Below are positions 31,332-41,973 of a stretch of DNA of 64,000 bases, one piece after another; the first letter of the stretch is position 1; every line of letters begins with the position of its first letter. Both the position numbers and the translations under genes were made by a program. The notes below the pieces were generated by a model. The model ran no database searches. It saw nothing but the letters and a program-made list of their open reading frames with translations, and was not told where the DNA came from. The DNA is taken from NCBI GenBank assembly GCA_038503075.1, contig JBCAML010000007.1:1674001-1738000 (forward strand), given 5' to 3'. The DNA is from Gyromitra esculenta. Taxonomy: Eukaryota; Ascomycota; Pezizomycetes; Pezizales; Discinaceae.

Positions 31332-33443
31332 GTGAAAATTCTCTGACATTTCTTCGTCAGAATTTGTATTTGCATAAAGATTAACAGGGGTCCTGGAGAT
31401 CCGCCCCTTTGGAGCGGTAACTCCGCTCACGGCCCCTTTTGCAGGTGGCGCTGTCGCGGCCCTCGTCTTGGGCGCTAGCTTCAAACGCTTCTCTAATGCA
31501 TCCCCAGCACTCTGCTCATTCTTTTCGGGCTTGACCCATTTTCGTTTACGACTGGCGCCGGCTTGCGCTGATGATACCGTTCGAGGTTCCTTCATGTCGC
31601 ACGTCTTCCAGTGACAGTCGGGCCGACCACACCTAGTGCAGTGTTTCGCCCGTCTGCGTCGGTCAACTAGGTCCTGACTTACCCCTTCATGAGCAGCCTT
31701 CCAACCCGAGGCATCTCCGGTGCTGTTAGTGGGGGGAGGGGCATCCTTTTTAGGGGTATCCTCCTTGACATTACTTTTTGAGTCCTTCTTGACTCTGCTT
31801 TTGAACCCCTTTTCCCGACGTTCCTCTTGCTTTTTCTCCTTTTTCCCACGACCATCCGTGGCTGGGAGACCTCTATTCTCCAGTTTCTGGTGATACAAAT
31901 ACTCCTCCCACAACCTTCCTCTTGATCGTAAGGCCTCCAGCCATTGTACATCATCGTCAAACGGACCACAACCTACCATCAACTCTCGTATCTTGAGAGG
32001 GATCTTTGCTTCGACCTTCATCCTCCACAGTGTCCCAGCCATCCCAACCTTTATATTTAGGTTGCTCATTTTGAGGATATATTCCTCAACGGTTGTGTAA
32101 GGTACACGATCCATGGCATATATGGCATCGCGTTTTTCGTCCGGAGAACAGAATACTTCCTTCATCTTCAGTGAGAAGGTTGCCCAGTAGGCATACTCTG
32201 GTTCCTGGATTTGTCCTTCGGCTCCGTCCATCTTGTTGGTATACATAACAACGTATGGTCGAGCCTTGTTTCCTTCACAACGGCTGGCGGCATAGTGGAT
32301 TTTGTGTCGGTCGCTGGTCCAAAGCCACTCGTTCATCTCAAAATATACTTCGCAGCTTCGGATCCATGCCCTGAGATCCTGATTTGTGGCAGCAGTGAAT
32401 TTTTCTGGTTCACCGATCGGGATCTTGTGGTGTCGTGATGACGGTGACGCTTGGGGGTACCTGTGATCAATGGTGATTACCATTTCACCAGGGTTATTTG
32501 GGGGGGGTGGCGGTGGAGGAGCATTACTTGGTGTCCTCCGCCGCCGGTTCTCTCTTTCTCTTTTTCTGCTGGCCAGCCATCGATTGGTATCTTCGATGTT
32601 CTTCCTGGCCCTTTCTTCCTCCGAATCATCCGATGACGATCCGTCACCTGATCCAGGGGCGCCAGCACCAACACGGTAATTAGGTCCATGTGGGGGCTGC
32701 CCACCATTACCCCCGTGTGCTCCGGAGGGTTCACCTCGTTCACTTTGGGCTGGTTCCTTTCCTTTCTCGCTTCTAGTGGGAGGTAGTTGGGGTGCATGAA
32801 TAGAGCCACTGAGGCCTGCTTCTGATCGGGCTGGTAGTTCTGACTGAGCTCGAATATGTTGAGTGATCTGACTGAGTAACACTCCCTGATCGTTAAGCTG
32901 ACTTCGTTGTCTTTGCATTTCTCCTACTGTTTCCCCCACTATAGCTTCGACTACCGTTTCCACCCTTCCAATGCGCTGGTGTGCTTCATGTCCTTGCTGT
33001 TGCAGGGCCAGGCCAATGTTATTACCAAGACCGTGAACCAGTACCTCGATACGGGCAAGTTCTTCGGCCGAGAACTCCTGTTGGTCTGCCATGCGCTGCT
33101 GGATATGGGTTAGGCTTAGATATTGAGTTTGAGCCTGTGAGTTAAGTTGGTTTAGGGCAACGGTGTTTCCTGCCTGAGCCTCTTCTTGCCTTAGTACAAC
33201 GTGTCTAAAGGCTTCGTTTAGCGTAAGCATGAGATTATCACGCTGTGCATGAACATCCTCAATTTGAGCACTGCTCCGTAGGAATTGCGGATGAGGCGTG
33301 AAGTGTTTTGGAATGAAGGGCTTAGGAGCGGGTGTGAGATGGGTAGTTCTTCGACGGGCCAAGGAGTTCCTCGAAGAGTGTCTCGAGATGGGATCCTCAG
33401 AACCGTCAGACATGTCTGTATCCATCACAAATACATCCGCCAT
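31329..33443 (-). CDS. gag: C Gag structural protein
   Basis: 704 residues, ATG 33443 to TAG 31329-31331, much longer than the A-family Gag (430-445). The N-terminal region is Gln/His-rich and helical (LNQLNSQAQTQYLSL..., QQQGHEAHQRI). A low-complexity middle follows (acidic SGDGSSSDDSEEERARK, then basic KRERENRRRR and PPPPPPPNN), then the gag domain (GEPEKFTAATNQDLRAWIRSCEVYF), a Lys-rich stretch and a zinc knuckle, CTRCGRPDCHWKTC. Intact, despite the broken pol next to it. It overlaps the pol frame by only a few bases, and no clear frameshift heptamer was found at this junction. Confidence 0.88.
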   Translation of the reverse strand: MADVFVMDTDMSDGSEDPISRHSSRNSLARRRTTHLTPAPKPFIPKHFTPHPQFLRSSAQIEDVHAQRDNLMLTLNEAFRHVVLRQEEAQAGNTVALNQLNSQAQTQYLSLTHIQQRMADQQEFSAEELARIEVLVHGLGNNIGLALQQQGHEAHQRIGRVETVVEAIVGETVGEMQRQRSQLNDQGVLLSQITQHIRAQSELPARSEAGLSGSIHAPQLPPTRSEKGKEPAQSERGEPSGAHGGNGGQPPHGPNYRVGAGAPGSGDGSSSDDSEEERARKNIEDTNRWLASRKRERENRRRRTPSNAPPPPPPPNNPGEMVITIDHRYPQASPSSRHHKIPIGEPEKFTAATNQDLRAWIRSCEVYFEMNEWLWTSDRHKIHYAASRCEGNKARPYVVMYTNKMDGAEGQIQEPEYAYWATFSLKMKEVFCSPDEKRDAIYAMDRVPYTTVEEYILKMSNLNIKVGMAGTLWRMKVEAKIPLKIRELMVGCGPFDDDVQWLEALRSRGRLWEEYLYHQKLENRGLPATDGRGKKEKKQEERREKGFKSRVKKDSKSNVKEDTPKKDAPPPTNSTGDASGWKAAHEGVSQDLVDRRRRAKHCTRCGRPDCHWKTCDMKEPRTVSSAQAGASRKRKWVKPEKNEQSAGDALEKRLKLAPKTRAATAPPAKGAVSGVTAPKGRISRTPVNLYANTNSDEEMSENFH

Positions 33444-33474
33444 TATAGTTGAATAACCAAAGTATTGATATGCC

Positions 33475-33485
33475 TATCAATATAC
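33475..33485 (-). other. C primer-binding site, candidate self-priming type
   Basis: Element sense after the 5' LTR reads GTATATTGATA, with no TGG. ATATTGATA (33475-33483 on the minus strand) is the exact complement of TATCAATAT in the LTR (33795-33803), which follows a TATAAATA box. The site is also half of a perfect 8-bp hairpin with loop GGCA, so the match could partly reflect that palindrome. Confidence 0.5.
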
Positions 33486-34433
33486 TGTAAGACCGGTACT
33501 TCTTACCGCACAGGAAATCTCCAAGAAGCTTTAGATAACAATCTAGACGCTATAACCTGCCCGGTTGCTATCCGCAACACAATACACAGGCGCAAGTCCT
33601 AACTGCTTCTTATGAACCGCTAAAAGATAACCGTAGAGTTCAAAGTAGGGATCGAGCAAAGTTCCGTGAAGAACTTCCAATAGTAAGGTTTTAATAACTA
33701 ACGCTGAAGGGCCAAAGCCTTGCTAAGCGAGATAAAAGTAATTCACAAGTAATAGAGTAAATTGCACGGAAGTAATTTTGCTAGAAACAATATAATATTG
33801 ATAAGGCTCGTTCTTCGTCGCTAATGATCCGACTCAGAGTTTACATCCACTGCGAGAGTATTTATAATGCCTCCTCTCTACTATGTTTGGGTATAGTGTG
33901 GTGTAGAGGCGCTAACTACTATGACAACATGAAACCACTTCGCCTTATCTCCATACCCAATACCCCATTGAGTTCCCTGGCCCCGATCCGCGATTCTCCG
34001 AGCAGTATGCATGTCGGTAACACGGGAGTTACGTATTCGTCTTCATTGCGTTCGTCTCTTCGAGACGATCATTTCGCCTGTCCGAATCATCGCGTAGCAT
34101 TGCGTTCCCTTATCTTTGTCAGTCTGTAACTCCGCCAGTTTTGGTCCGATTCGCAATCCGTTTGAACCACAGCGAAGCCAGACACTTCCCCTACATACCC
34201 TCCGGGTCCCATTCCGCCGGACGGTTTTGCTTGACGGCCTAGGGGTTACTTTTGCCCTCCGGGACAGGTCTTTTCTGGTGCTGTCCCCCCTTCTCCAAAT
34301 ACTATACCTACTGGAAGGATTGGAGGCAGGGTAACAGGCTCCAGTCCCGATCCGGAAGGTGCTAAAGTAGGGTAACTCCAAAGATAGGGTAACTCCAGGG
34401 CCAGGAACTCCTTCAAAAGGTACAGGTATAACA
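33486..34433 (-). repeat. C 5' LTR (948 bp)
   Basis: Near-identical partner of 26351-27290; same length as the solo C LTR at 44852-46209 once its insert is removed (433 + 515 bp). Confidence 0.9.
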
Positions 34434-35998
34434 CTCCATTCAAAGGTGATTCCTTTCTTTGTAAGAGCCGTCAGAGGAGAAGCGAGCTTGGAGAATCCTA
34501 GGATGAATCGACGGTAGAAGTTGGCAAAACCTAAGAAGGCTTGAACATCCTTCATACTTTTTGGTGTTCCCCATTCCCGGACAGCTTTATGTTTCTCCTC
34601 GTCCATCTTAATGCCGTCAGGGGTGAGGATAAGGCCGAGGTACTTAGTGGTCTGTACTTGGAACTCACATTTTTCTGGCTTCAGTAAGATGCCGTTGTCC
34701 TTGAGCGTCTGGAGGACTTTTCGAACATGGGTCTGATGTTCGGCGAAGGTATCGCTGTAGATGAGAATATCGTCTAGATATGCGGTACAAAAGAGATCTA
34801 GATATTCCGTGAGACAGTCGTTCACAAAGCATTGGAAAGTTGCCGGGGCATTTGTTAAGCCGAACGGCATGACCTGATATTCGTAGAGACCGTAGCGTGT
34901 GCGGAAGGCGGTTTTCCATTCATCTCCTTCTGCAATGCGTATTTGGTGGTATCCGTCCCGAAGATCTAGTTTCGTGTACCACTGTGCCTTTGCTAGACGA
35001 TCAAGAGTTTCTCGGATGAGAGGGGAGGTATACCTATCTTTAACTGTGATCGCATTTAGACCTCGATAGTCCACGCATAGACGTAGGGAACCGTCGGCTT
35101 TTTTGACAAAAAGTACTGGAGACCCGGCAGGCGAGGAGCTGGCGCGAATGAAGCCTTTTTCAAGGTTATCCTCAATATACTTTTTTAGGACGATTAATTC
35201 TTCTCGGGACATTCCGTATAGAGGTCCGAAGGGGGCATCTTTTCCTTCCATCAGTTGTATCTTGTGGTCATAAGAGCGGCGGGGAGGTAGTCCTTGGGCT
35301 TTCTTTTTATCGAACATATCCAGAAAGTCATGATATTCGGCGGGGATCCTTGCTTTCCATTCCTCTTTAGTGGTTTTGTCCTCTAGAATTCTGTTAATTT
35401 CGTAAAGAGACATAGCAAAGGCTTGCGAGGTACGTTTTCTGGTAAGGGTCCTGAAACTGGTAGCACCAATAAATGAAACGTTTAATCTAGGAGGAGTAGG
35501 GATCGAGGGCGTGGATATAGCGGGCAGGTGGGGAGCACAGCGGGTAGTGCAGAGTTTAGAGTTAAACTCAATGCGTTTATCGGCAAAGTGTAGGTGAACG
35601 TCATGATGGTTCATCCATGGTATTCCCAACACGAGGGGGTAGTGCCCGAGTTGGGTTACAAAACAGGGGGCTTGTTCTTGGTGTTGTTCGATGGATAAGT
35701 TGATATTGGCGATATGGGTTATATCTCCTGAAGCAACAGTGCGACCGTCGATTACTTCAAGTTGTCGGGGTGTCTTGAGAGGAGAGAGTGGCAGGGAGTG
35801 GTGACTCGCAAAATTCTTGTCAATGAATGCAAATCCAGAGGCTCCAGTGTCTAGCAAAGCGTGTGTTTTGATGATTTTATTGCTATGGGAAATATTGCAC
35901 AAAACTACAAAATGTTCCCCATCCAATTGATCCTCCACGCTTATACCGGAAACTGAAAACCCCGAAATTGAAAATGCAGACAAAGGAAAAGAAATTGG

Positions 35999-36043
35999 AA
36001 CCAAGGCAGGGTCACTGATCAGCCTTGGTTGGACTAGTTTAAA
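35999..36043 (-). promoter_or_regulatory. E3 gag-pol -1 frameshift signal
   Basis: Minus strand: T TTA AAC (36043-36037), gag stop, 6-nt spacer, stem AACCAAGG (36030-36023) with CCTTGGTT (36006-35999). Same as E1 and E2. Confidence 0.8.
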
Positions 36044-37788
36044 GCCTCGTTTGAGGCGCTTGCGGATTCCAAAGCGAAAAACTGAGGGGTGAGAGGTGGT
36101 GGTGGTAGAGAGGAGGCCAGAGGTGTGTGGCTAGCGGGTGGTGCGGTGAGAGCCCCTCTCATTGTGGGTTTCTTTGGGGCGGAAGGGCAATTGGCGTAGG
36201 AATGGTCGGGGGCGGCGCAAAACATACATTTACCGGTGGAACGGTGCCATTGTTTCTCTTCTTCTGATAGCTTCCTCCTGCCATTGACCATAGTGTATCT
36301 TTGGTCCTGAGGGGGGCGAGAAAGGTTGCTGGTACGTCCGAAGGAGAGATCCATAGGAGCCAGGCCACCTGGTACGAACGATGAGGCAGGGATAAAAGGG
36401 GTCATTGCATTATTTGGGGCGCTAAATTGTCCCATGCTATCGCGAGCGTTTCCTCGTTTCTCTTCCTTTCGTGCTCGGATGCGGTTGTTCATTTGAGTGA
36501 GAACAAGCACCATGTCGTTAAGGGTGGCAGGGGTAGCAGCGGCGAAGACCATGGCTTCCTTCAACTCTTCGGACATACCATGTTCGAGGGCATCCATTTT
36601 CAAATTCTCATCGAAATTGAGCTGTCCCATGATACGTTGGAAGTCTGCCAAATACGCCGAGAAGTCTCGTTTTCCTTGACGGAGTTGATGTAGCTCCCGT
36701 CGAGCGGTACCGGTGGGGTCAGGGTCTCTGAAGGCTGTTTCTAAGGCAGCGATGAGGGCAGCGGCGTTGGTCCAAGTAGTGAGACCGGAGGGGAGTACTG
36801 TGTTGCGGACTTGTTCGAGAGCTGCTCCTTCCAGGTGATTGATGGTGTAAAGTATCATTGTATTCTCATCAGTGAACCTGTCTCGGTTGACGGCGAGTTT
36901 GGAGCGGAGTTGGAGGACGAAGCCGGGGAGTTTATCTCAAGGGGCAAGGTTTATCTTCAAGCTTTCAGGTATTCCCCGAGATGAGCAGTGCTACTTGAAG
37001 GGAAAACTAAGCGACGAGAGTGTTTTGCGAGATTCCACAGGCTCTACGAAGTGTTCAAGTATGGAGGACTTGAGGACGGCGACAGCGTAAGGTTATGAGG
37101 TATAACCGAGGTTTGTATTGTAAAATACAAGAGTGTACGATAGAAGACGTTGCTTAAGGAGAAAAGAAGGAAAAGTACAACAAGAGGGGAAAACCCTTCG
37201 CTTATATACCCATAATCCATCTCTTCGATGACAAACGCATGACTCATTGTAACGGAAACCAAGGGAAACATATCGAACAAAATAACAAACCAACACGATC
37301 AAACATCCCTACCATCCATTAGGCGTCCTAGCAACCATCCATGAAAGTTTAGCTCGGCTTCCGTCGAACTTTTCAGGGTCCGGCATTCGTTCCGAGTGAT
37401 GGTTTGTGGTTGTCGGAGGCGGGGGGGTGGCCGTAAGGTTTGGTGGAGCTGGAGGGGCTTGGTTGATGGTTCTGGCTTCGTTGCGTTCCTGCCGTAGTCT
37501 CGCAATGAGTTCTGCGGCTTCGGTGACTCGCTGATCTTGTTGTACAGCGTGTCGGGTCGCATTGTCTGCTTGGATTTTCACGGTATTGAGTTTTATTTCC
37601 AATTCCTGTGTATTCTCCTGCAGGGCGTCGATCTGATCCTCTAAGGCCTGATTAAGGTCTCGGAGTTGATTGTAGAGCTCGACAGGGTCATTTCGGTATG
37701 CCTGAGCGAAAGCTTCCTTTGTGGGGAAGCGTTGTGTGGCAACAGCGGCTCCTTCAGAGGAGGATGCGGCGGGGGCGGGGGAGCTCAT
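36034..37788 (-). pseudogene. gag: E3 gag, split by a B LTR
   Basis: Starts at ATG 37788 (MSSPAPAASSSEG). 37788-37352 encodes the coiled-coil-like N terminus, Pro-rich linker and start of the gag domain; 36934-36034 encodes the rest, including LHQLRQGKRDFSAYLADFQ, the CCHC knuckle CMFCAAPDHSYANC and the Pro-rich tail. The two parts total 1,338 nt (445 residues) in phase once the B LTR and one GTTTA copy are set aside. No other damage. In its present state translation would stop inside the B LTR (near 37309). Confidence 0.88.
36935..37346 (-). mobile_element. Solo LTR, family B, in E3 gag
   Basis: 412 bp from TCTCAAGG to CCATGAAA; target duplication GTTTA (36930-36934, 37347-37351). Confidence 0.92.
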
Positions 37789-37982
37789 GATCTAGGTTTG
37801 TCACACGGGAGGGAGTTGGTGTGTAGGTAGTGTTGGTCGAGCCACTCAGGGGAGACTTCAGTGATGGTATGAGGTCTTCGGGGTGTTAAGCAGGGGAAAA
37901 CTTGCAGGATGGATTGGTGAATCCAAGTAACAAGTTCCATAAAGGGGCGTCGTGGTAGGAGGTGTAGAGGAGGAAGCAACGT

Positions 37983-38361
37983 TTTCACGGATAGAATCGA
38001 GTAATGGGTTAGGATGACTGTGGATGGTTGCGAAGGATTTTCTTTGGATATAATGGCTTTGTTGTTCGGTTAAGTTTCGGTTGTTGTCGGATGGGTATTT
38101 TTTTATTGAGTGCATTTGTAAGATTTTGGTCGTTTTTGTTCTTCTCTTCTTTCTAAGAACGTTCTTACTTTACTTCTATTGTACGGTTTTAATATTACTG
38201 ATTCCTACCTCGACCATGTCGCTGTCGCAGTGATAACCTTTACATTTAACTCGCTCAGAGACTGTAGAAACATCGTATACCTTGTCGCTTGACCTTTCGT
38301 TTAAGTAGCTCTGCTCACCTTCAGGGATACTGAAGGGCTGAATCAAGGTCAAACCGTGAGA
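37983..38361 (+). mobile_element. Solo LTR, family A, inside the E3 primer site
   Basis: 379 bp from TTTCACGG to CCGTGAGA, target duplication AACGT (37978-37982, 38362-38366). The duplicated bases are part of the E3 primer site, so the insertion splits that site and leaves a head-to-head pair of LTRs. This LTR lacks the exact TTAAGCAACG element (it reads CTAAGAACG), so it is old or divergent. Confidence 0.9.
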
Positions 38362-38368
38362 AACGTAA

Positions 38369-38779
38369 TCTCACGGTTTGATCTCCTGTTAAGCCCTTCA
38401 GTATCCCTGAAGGTGAGCAGTGCTACTTAAGCAAGAAGTCAAACAACAAGAGTCACGATGTTTCTACAGGTCCTACGTGGGTCTAACTCAAGGCGAGTTA
38501 AGTGTAAAGGTTTTCACGGCAACAGCGACAGTGAGGATTCTGAGGTAGAATCGAGGTAGTATTTAAAGTAATACAGTAGAAGTAAGGTAAGAACGTTGCT
38601 TAAAGAAAGAAGAGAAAAGAATACACAACGACCAAAATCCTTCCCTTAAATACCCCGCTTTATCATCCCGTAATTCATTACCGAAGCCTAACTGAACAAC
38701 AAAGACATTATAAAACCCATCACCCGTTGCAACCTTTAATACCCGAACCCTAACCCATCAGTCCAGTTAATCTGTGAAA
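38369..38779 (-). repeat. E3 5' LTR (411 bp)
   Basis: TCTCACGG...CTGTGAAA on +, followed by the CGCCC duplication and the resumed H gag. Confidence 0.92.
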
Positions 38780-39095
38780 CGCCCACAATACCATGGGACA
38801 ATTCACCGCCCCCGCCGCTCCTGCCACCTTCGTTCCTGCTTCCTCTTCCTTTGCCCCCGGAGGACTTGCTCCCATGGACCTTTCCTTTGGACGAACTTCT
38901 ACTTCTTGCCCTGCTCCTGAACAACGTTACGTTCAGGTTAATGGGAGAAGAAAACTGTCTCCCGAAGAGAAAACATGGAGACAGACTAATAATCGCTGCC
39001 TGTTTTGCGCCAGAGAAGGACATATCTTCTCCAATTGCCCCTCTGCCTCAAAACGCCCCGCTATGAGGGGAGCCGTAACCAACGCTGTCACCCTC

Positions 39096-39515
39096 TCTCA
39101 CGGTTTAGTTCCTCGTTTAAGCCCTTCAGTATCCCTGAAGGTGAGCAGTGCTACTTAAGCGAGGGGCTAACTCGTTCAAGGAGTGCAGCGTTTCTACAAG
39201 TTCTACGAGGAGTCTATCTCAAGGCGAGATAAGTGCAGCGGAGTGGACAGCGACAGCGAGGGTTCTGAGATAGAACCGAGATAGTATTCCGACAAATACA
39301 GAAGAAGGTAAACGAGAACGTTGCTTAAAGAAAGAAAGAAGAAGAGAAACCACAACAACCAAAATCCTTCGCTTAAATACCCCGCTTTCCCATAGCACAA
39401 ACAACAATCAACAATAACCGAAAAACAACCGAACAACAAAGCCATTATATCCCGATGACCCTTCGTTACTACCAACGACTTCACTTTAACCCATTACCCA
39501 GTTTCATCCGTGAAA
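39096..39515 (-). mobile_element. Solo LTR, family A, in H gag C terminus
   Basis: 420 bp, TCTCACGG to CCGTGAAA, target duplication CCCTC (39091-39095, 39516-39520). It splits H gag shortly after the zinc knuckle. Confidence 0.92.
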
Positions 39516-39597
39516 CCCTCCCCCCTGCTCCTTCTGTGTTTCCTCTGCCGTTACCGCCCCATTTTCCTGCCTTTGATGCAGCAGACTCAGTTGAGTC

Positions 39598-39642
39598 TTT
39601 AAACTAGTTCAACCAGAGTCGCCTTGTGACCCTGCTCTGGTT
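39598..39642 (+). promoter_or_regulatory. H gag-pol -1 frameshift signal, covariant stem
   Basis: T TTA AAC (39598-39604), TAG stop, 6-nt spacer, stem AACCAGAG (39611-39618) with CTCTGGTT (39635-39642), 16-nt loop sharing GTGACCCTG with family A. Two stem positions differ from E1-E3 and both are compensated. Confidence 0.8.
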
Positions 39643-41973
39643 CGTCTTTCTCCTTTGTCAGCGTTCTCTATTTCAGGTTTTTCAGTGTCAGACATGTGTG
39701 TGGAGGATAATTTGGATGGGGAACATTTTGTAGTTTCATGTAGCCTTTCCCACCAAAATAAAATCATAAAAACACACGCACTTCTTGACACTGGAGCCTC
39801 AGGGTTCACTTTCATTGATGAAAACTTTGTGCGTCACCATTCCCTACCATTATCTCCCCTCAAAACCCCTCGTCAATTAGAAGTCATTGATGGCCGAACA
39901 ATTGCCTCAGGAGATATTTCAAATCTTTGCCACCTAGAGCTTTCCATCCAATAACACATTGAGAAAGCTCCCTTTTTCGTCACCAACTAGGCCATTACCC
40001 CCTAGTGCTTGGTATCCCTTGGATGAACCTCCATGACATCCATCTACAATTTGCAAACAAAAGCATTGAATTCAACTCTGACTTCTGCACCACCCACTGT
40101 GCTCCCAAGCAACCCATCGTTTCGGCCACTGCCATCCCTCCTCCAGCCAAACTTAATGCCGCCTTTATTGGTGCCGTTAGTTTCCGCATGCTTGCTAGAA
40201 AAAAGGGTATCCAGGTTTATGCTATGTCCCTCTACGAAATCAATAGAGTTCTTGATAACAAGACTACTAAAGAAGAGTGGAGGCAACGAATACCTGCTGA
40301 ATATCACGAATATCTAGACATATTCAATAAAGCCAAAGCTCAAGGACTCCCCCCTCACCGAACCTATGACCACAAGATCACCCGGCAAGAAGGCAAAGAA
40401 CCACTGTTTGGACCCCTCTATGGCATGTCTCAAGATGAACTCCTAGTTCTGAAAAAAATACTTTAAAGACAACCTAGAAAAAGGTTTTATCCGTGCTAGC
40501 TCTTCTTCTGCTGGCTCCCCAGTCCTCTTTGCCACCAAACCTGATGGATCCCTTCGCTTATGTGTGGACTACCACGGCCTTAATGCCCTCACCGTAAAAG
40601 ACTGCTATACCTCCCCCCTGATCAAAGAAACACTGGATCGACTTGCGAAAGCCCAATGGTACTCAAAGCTTGATCTCCGTGATGGCTTTCACCCAATTCG
40701 CATTGCCAAGGGAGAAGAATGGAAAACAGCTTTTTGGACTCGATACAGCCTATATGAATATATGGTAATGCCATTCGGCCTTACCAACGCCCCTGGTACT
40801 TTTCAACGATTCGTTAACGACTCCCTTCGAGAATACCTGGACCTCTTCTGCACCGCTTACCTCGATGATATTCTCATCTATAGCGATACTCTTGCTGAAG
40901 ACAAGGTACATGTCAGGCAGGTTCTCGACGCCCTTAAAGCCAACCACATCCTTCTCAAACCCGAGAAGTGAGAATTCCATGTGCAATCTATTAAGTACCT
41001 TGGTCTAATCCTTACACCCGAAGGTATTAAGATGGACGAAGATAAACTTAAAGCTGTTAGAGACTGGAATCGCCCAAAATCAGTTAAGGACGTCCAAGCT
41101 TTTCTCGGATTCGCTAATTTTTATCGCTGGTTTATCTTGGGATTCTCTCGCCTCGCCACTCATCTTACCGCCTTCACTAAAAAATGAATAGTATTTGAAT
41201 GGACCATTGAAGCCGAACTGGCCTTCGAAACTCTTAAAGATGCATTCATCAAGGCCCCTGTTCTTATGCACTTCGACTCCCGTAAGAAGATCTTTGTGGA
41301 ATCTGATGCATCAGACTTCGTATCCGGCGGCGTCCTTTTCCAACTGGATGATAATGGCATACTCCACCCCTTGGCCTTCTTCTCAAAAAAGCACTCACCT
41401 GCCGAATGCAATTACGAGATTTATGACAAAGAACTCTTAGCCATAATCCGTTGCTTCGAAGAATGGCGTCCAGAACTCGAAGGAGCCGAACTTCCTATCT
41501 CAGTTATCACCGATCATAAGAACTTGGAGTACTTCATGACTACCAAGCAGCTTAACCGGAGACAGGTCAGATAGGCAGAGTACCTCTCCCGCTTTGAATT
41601 TGTAATCACATATCGACCTGGAGTACAAGGAGGAAAGCTGGACGCGTTGACTCGGAGATCAGGAGATCTCCCTGAAGAAGAGGATAAAAGACTACAATAT
41701 CAACACCAAATAGTCTTGAAGGAGAAGAACCTTGATCCCAAGCTAAGTTTGTTTTTGGGTTCTTTATCAAATGAACCTGCTGAATTGGATGCCCCCCTCG
41801 AGATCTTGATGAACGATGGATATATAGCTGACCCGTTCCCACAAAAAATTCTACTAGCACTCAAGAACGGCGAACAACAGTCAAAGGAGATCACACTTGG
41901 TGACTGCTCTGAAGTTAATGGTCGACTCTATTACCGTCATAAACTTTATATTCCCAAATATGATCCACTCCGC

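Larger units (their letters stand above)
26351..34433 (-). mobile_element. C: full-length Gypsy chromovirus, distinct family
   Basis: A different lineage, inserted in E3 pol. LTRs 26351-27290 (940 bp) and 33486-34433 (948 bp), with TGTTATACC...GGTCTTACA ends in element sense, target duplication CTCCA (26346-26350, 34434-34438). The LTRs look about 99% identical by eye, so the insertion is recent, yet pol carries several single-base deletions. Gag is open. It shares only generic motifs with families A and B. Confidence 0.92.
24254..36043 (-). pseudogene. pol: E3 pol, split by the C element
   Basis: The N-terminal part, 36043 down to 34434, carries protease (LLDTGASGF) and reverse transcriptase ([19 protein letters not shown]). 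The C-terminal part, 26350 down to 24254, carries RNase H (ETDASDF), integrase (CHICQKAKP, MDFVTGLP, SDRGTQF, DGQTER) and the chromodomain (EEYYIEKIL...WTGYAHPTWEP). The C element entered between RT and RNase H, with CTCCA on both sides. The phase is kept across the insertion and no stop is seen in either part. Apparent frame extensions into the C LTRs (down to 34043 and up to 26389) are accidental. Confidence 0.88.
23855..38779 (-). mobile_element. E3: Gypsy chromovirus, family A, split by three insertions
   Basis: Minus-strand element with 3' LTR 23855-24266 and 5' LTR 38369-38779, target duplication CGCCC (23850-23854 and 38780-38784), inserted in H gag. Insertions into it: C element 26351-34433 in pol (CTCCA), B LTR 36935-37346 in gag (GTTTA), A LTR 37983-38361 in the primer site (AACGT). 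Taking out each insert and one copy of its duplication leaves both frames in phase, so E3 was coding-competent when hit. Its LTRs differ at roughly a dozen positions by eye, older than E1 and E2. Confidence 0.92.
22172..39607 (+). pseudogene. gag: H gag, interrupted by four insertions
   Basis: The start is ATG 22172 (MSHSAPAPWTFPTFENFQ). Pieces in order: 22172-22432 (coiled-coil-like N terminus), 22847-22895 (Pro-rich linker), 23312-23849 (gag domain: PDKFNGSRDKLPGF, LHQLRQGKRDFSAYLADFQ), 38785-39095 (GQFTAPAAP..., CCHC knuckle CLFCAREGHIFSNC) and 39521-39607 (C terminus, frameshift heptamer, stop). The breaks are a minus B LTR, a plus B LTR, element E3 and a minus A LTR. The N-terminal third differs clearly from E1-E3 Gag, whereas the core is alike, so family B is a distinct but related lineage. 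Not functional as it stands. Confidence 0.85.

Noticed and set aside
34043..34433. Extension of the E3 pol frame into the C LTR
   Set aside because: The match to Pol stops exactly at the CTCCA target duplication; the rest is accidental coding through the inserted LTR. The same holds for the first residues at 26351-26389.
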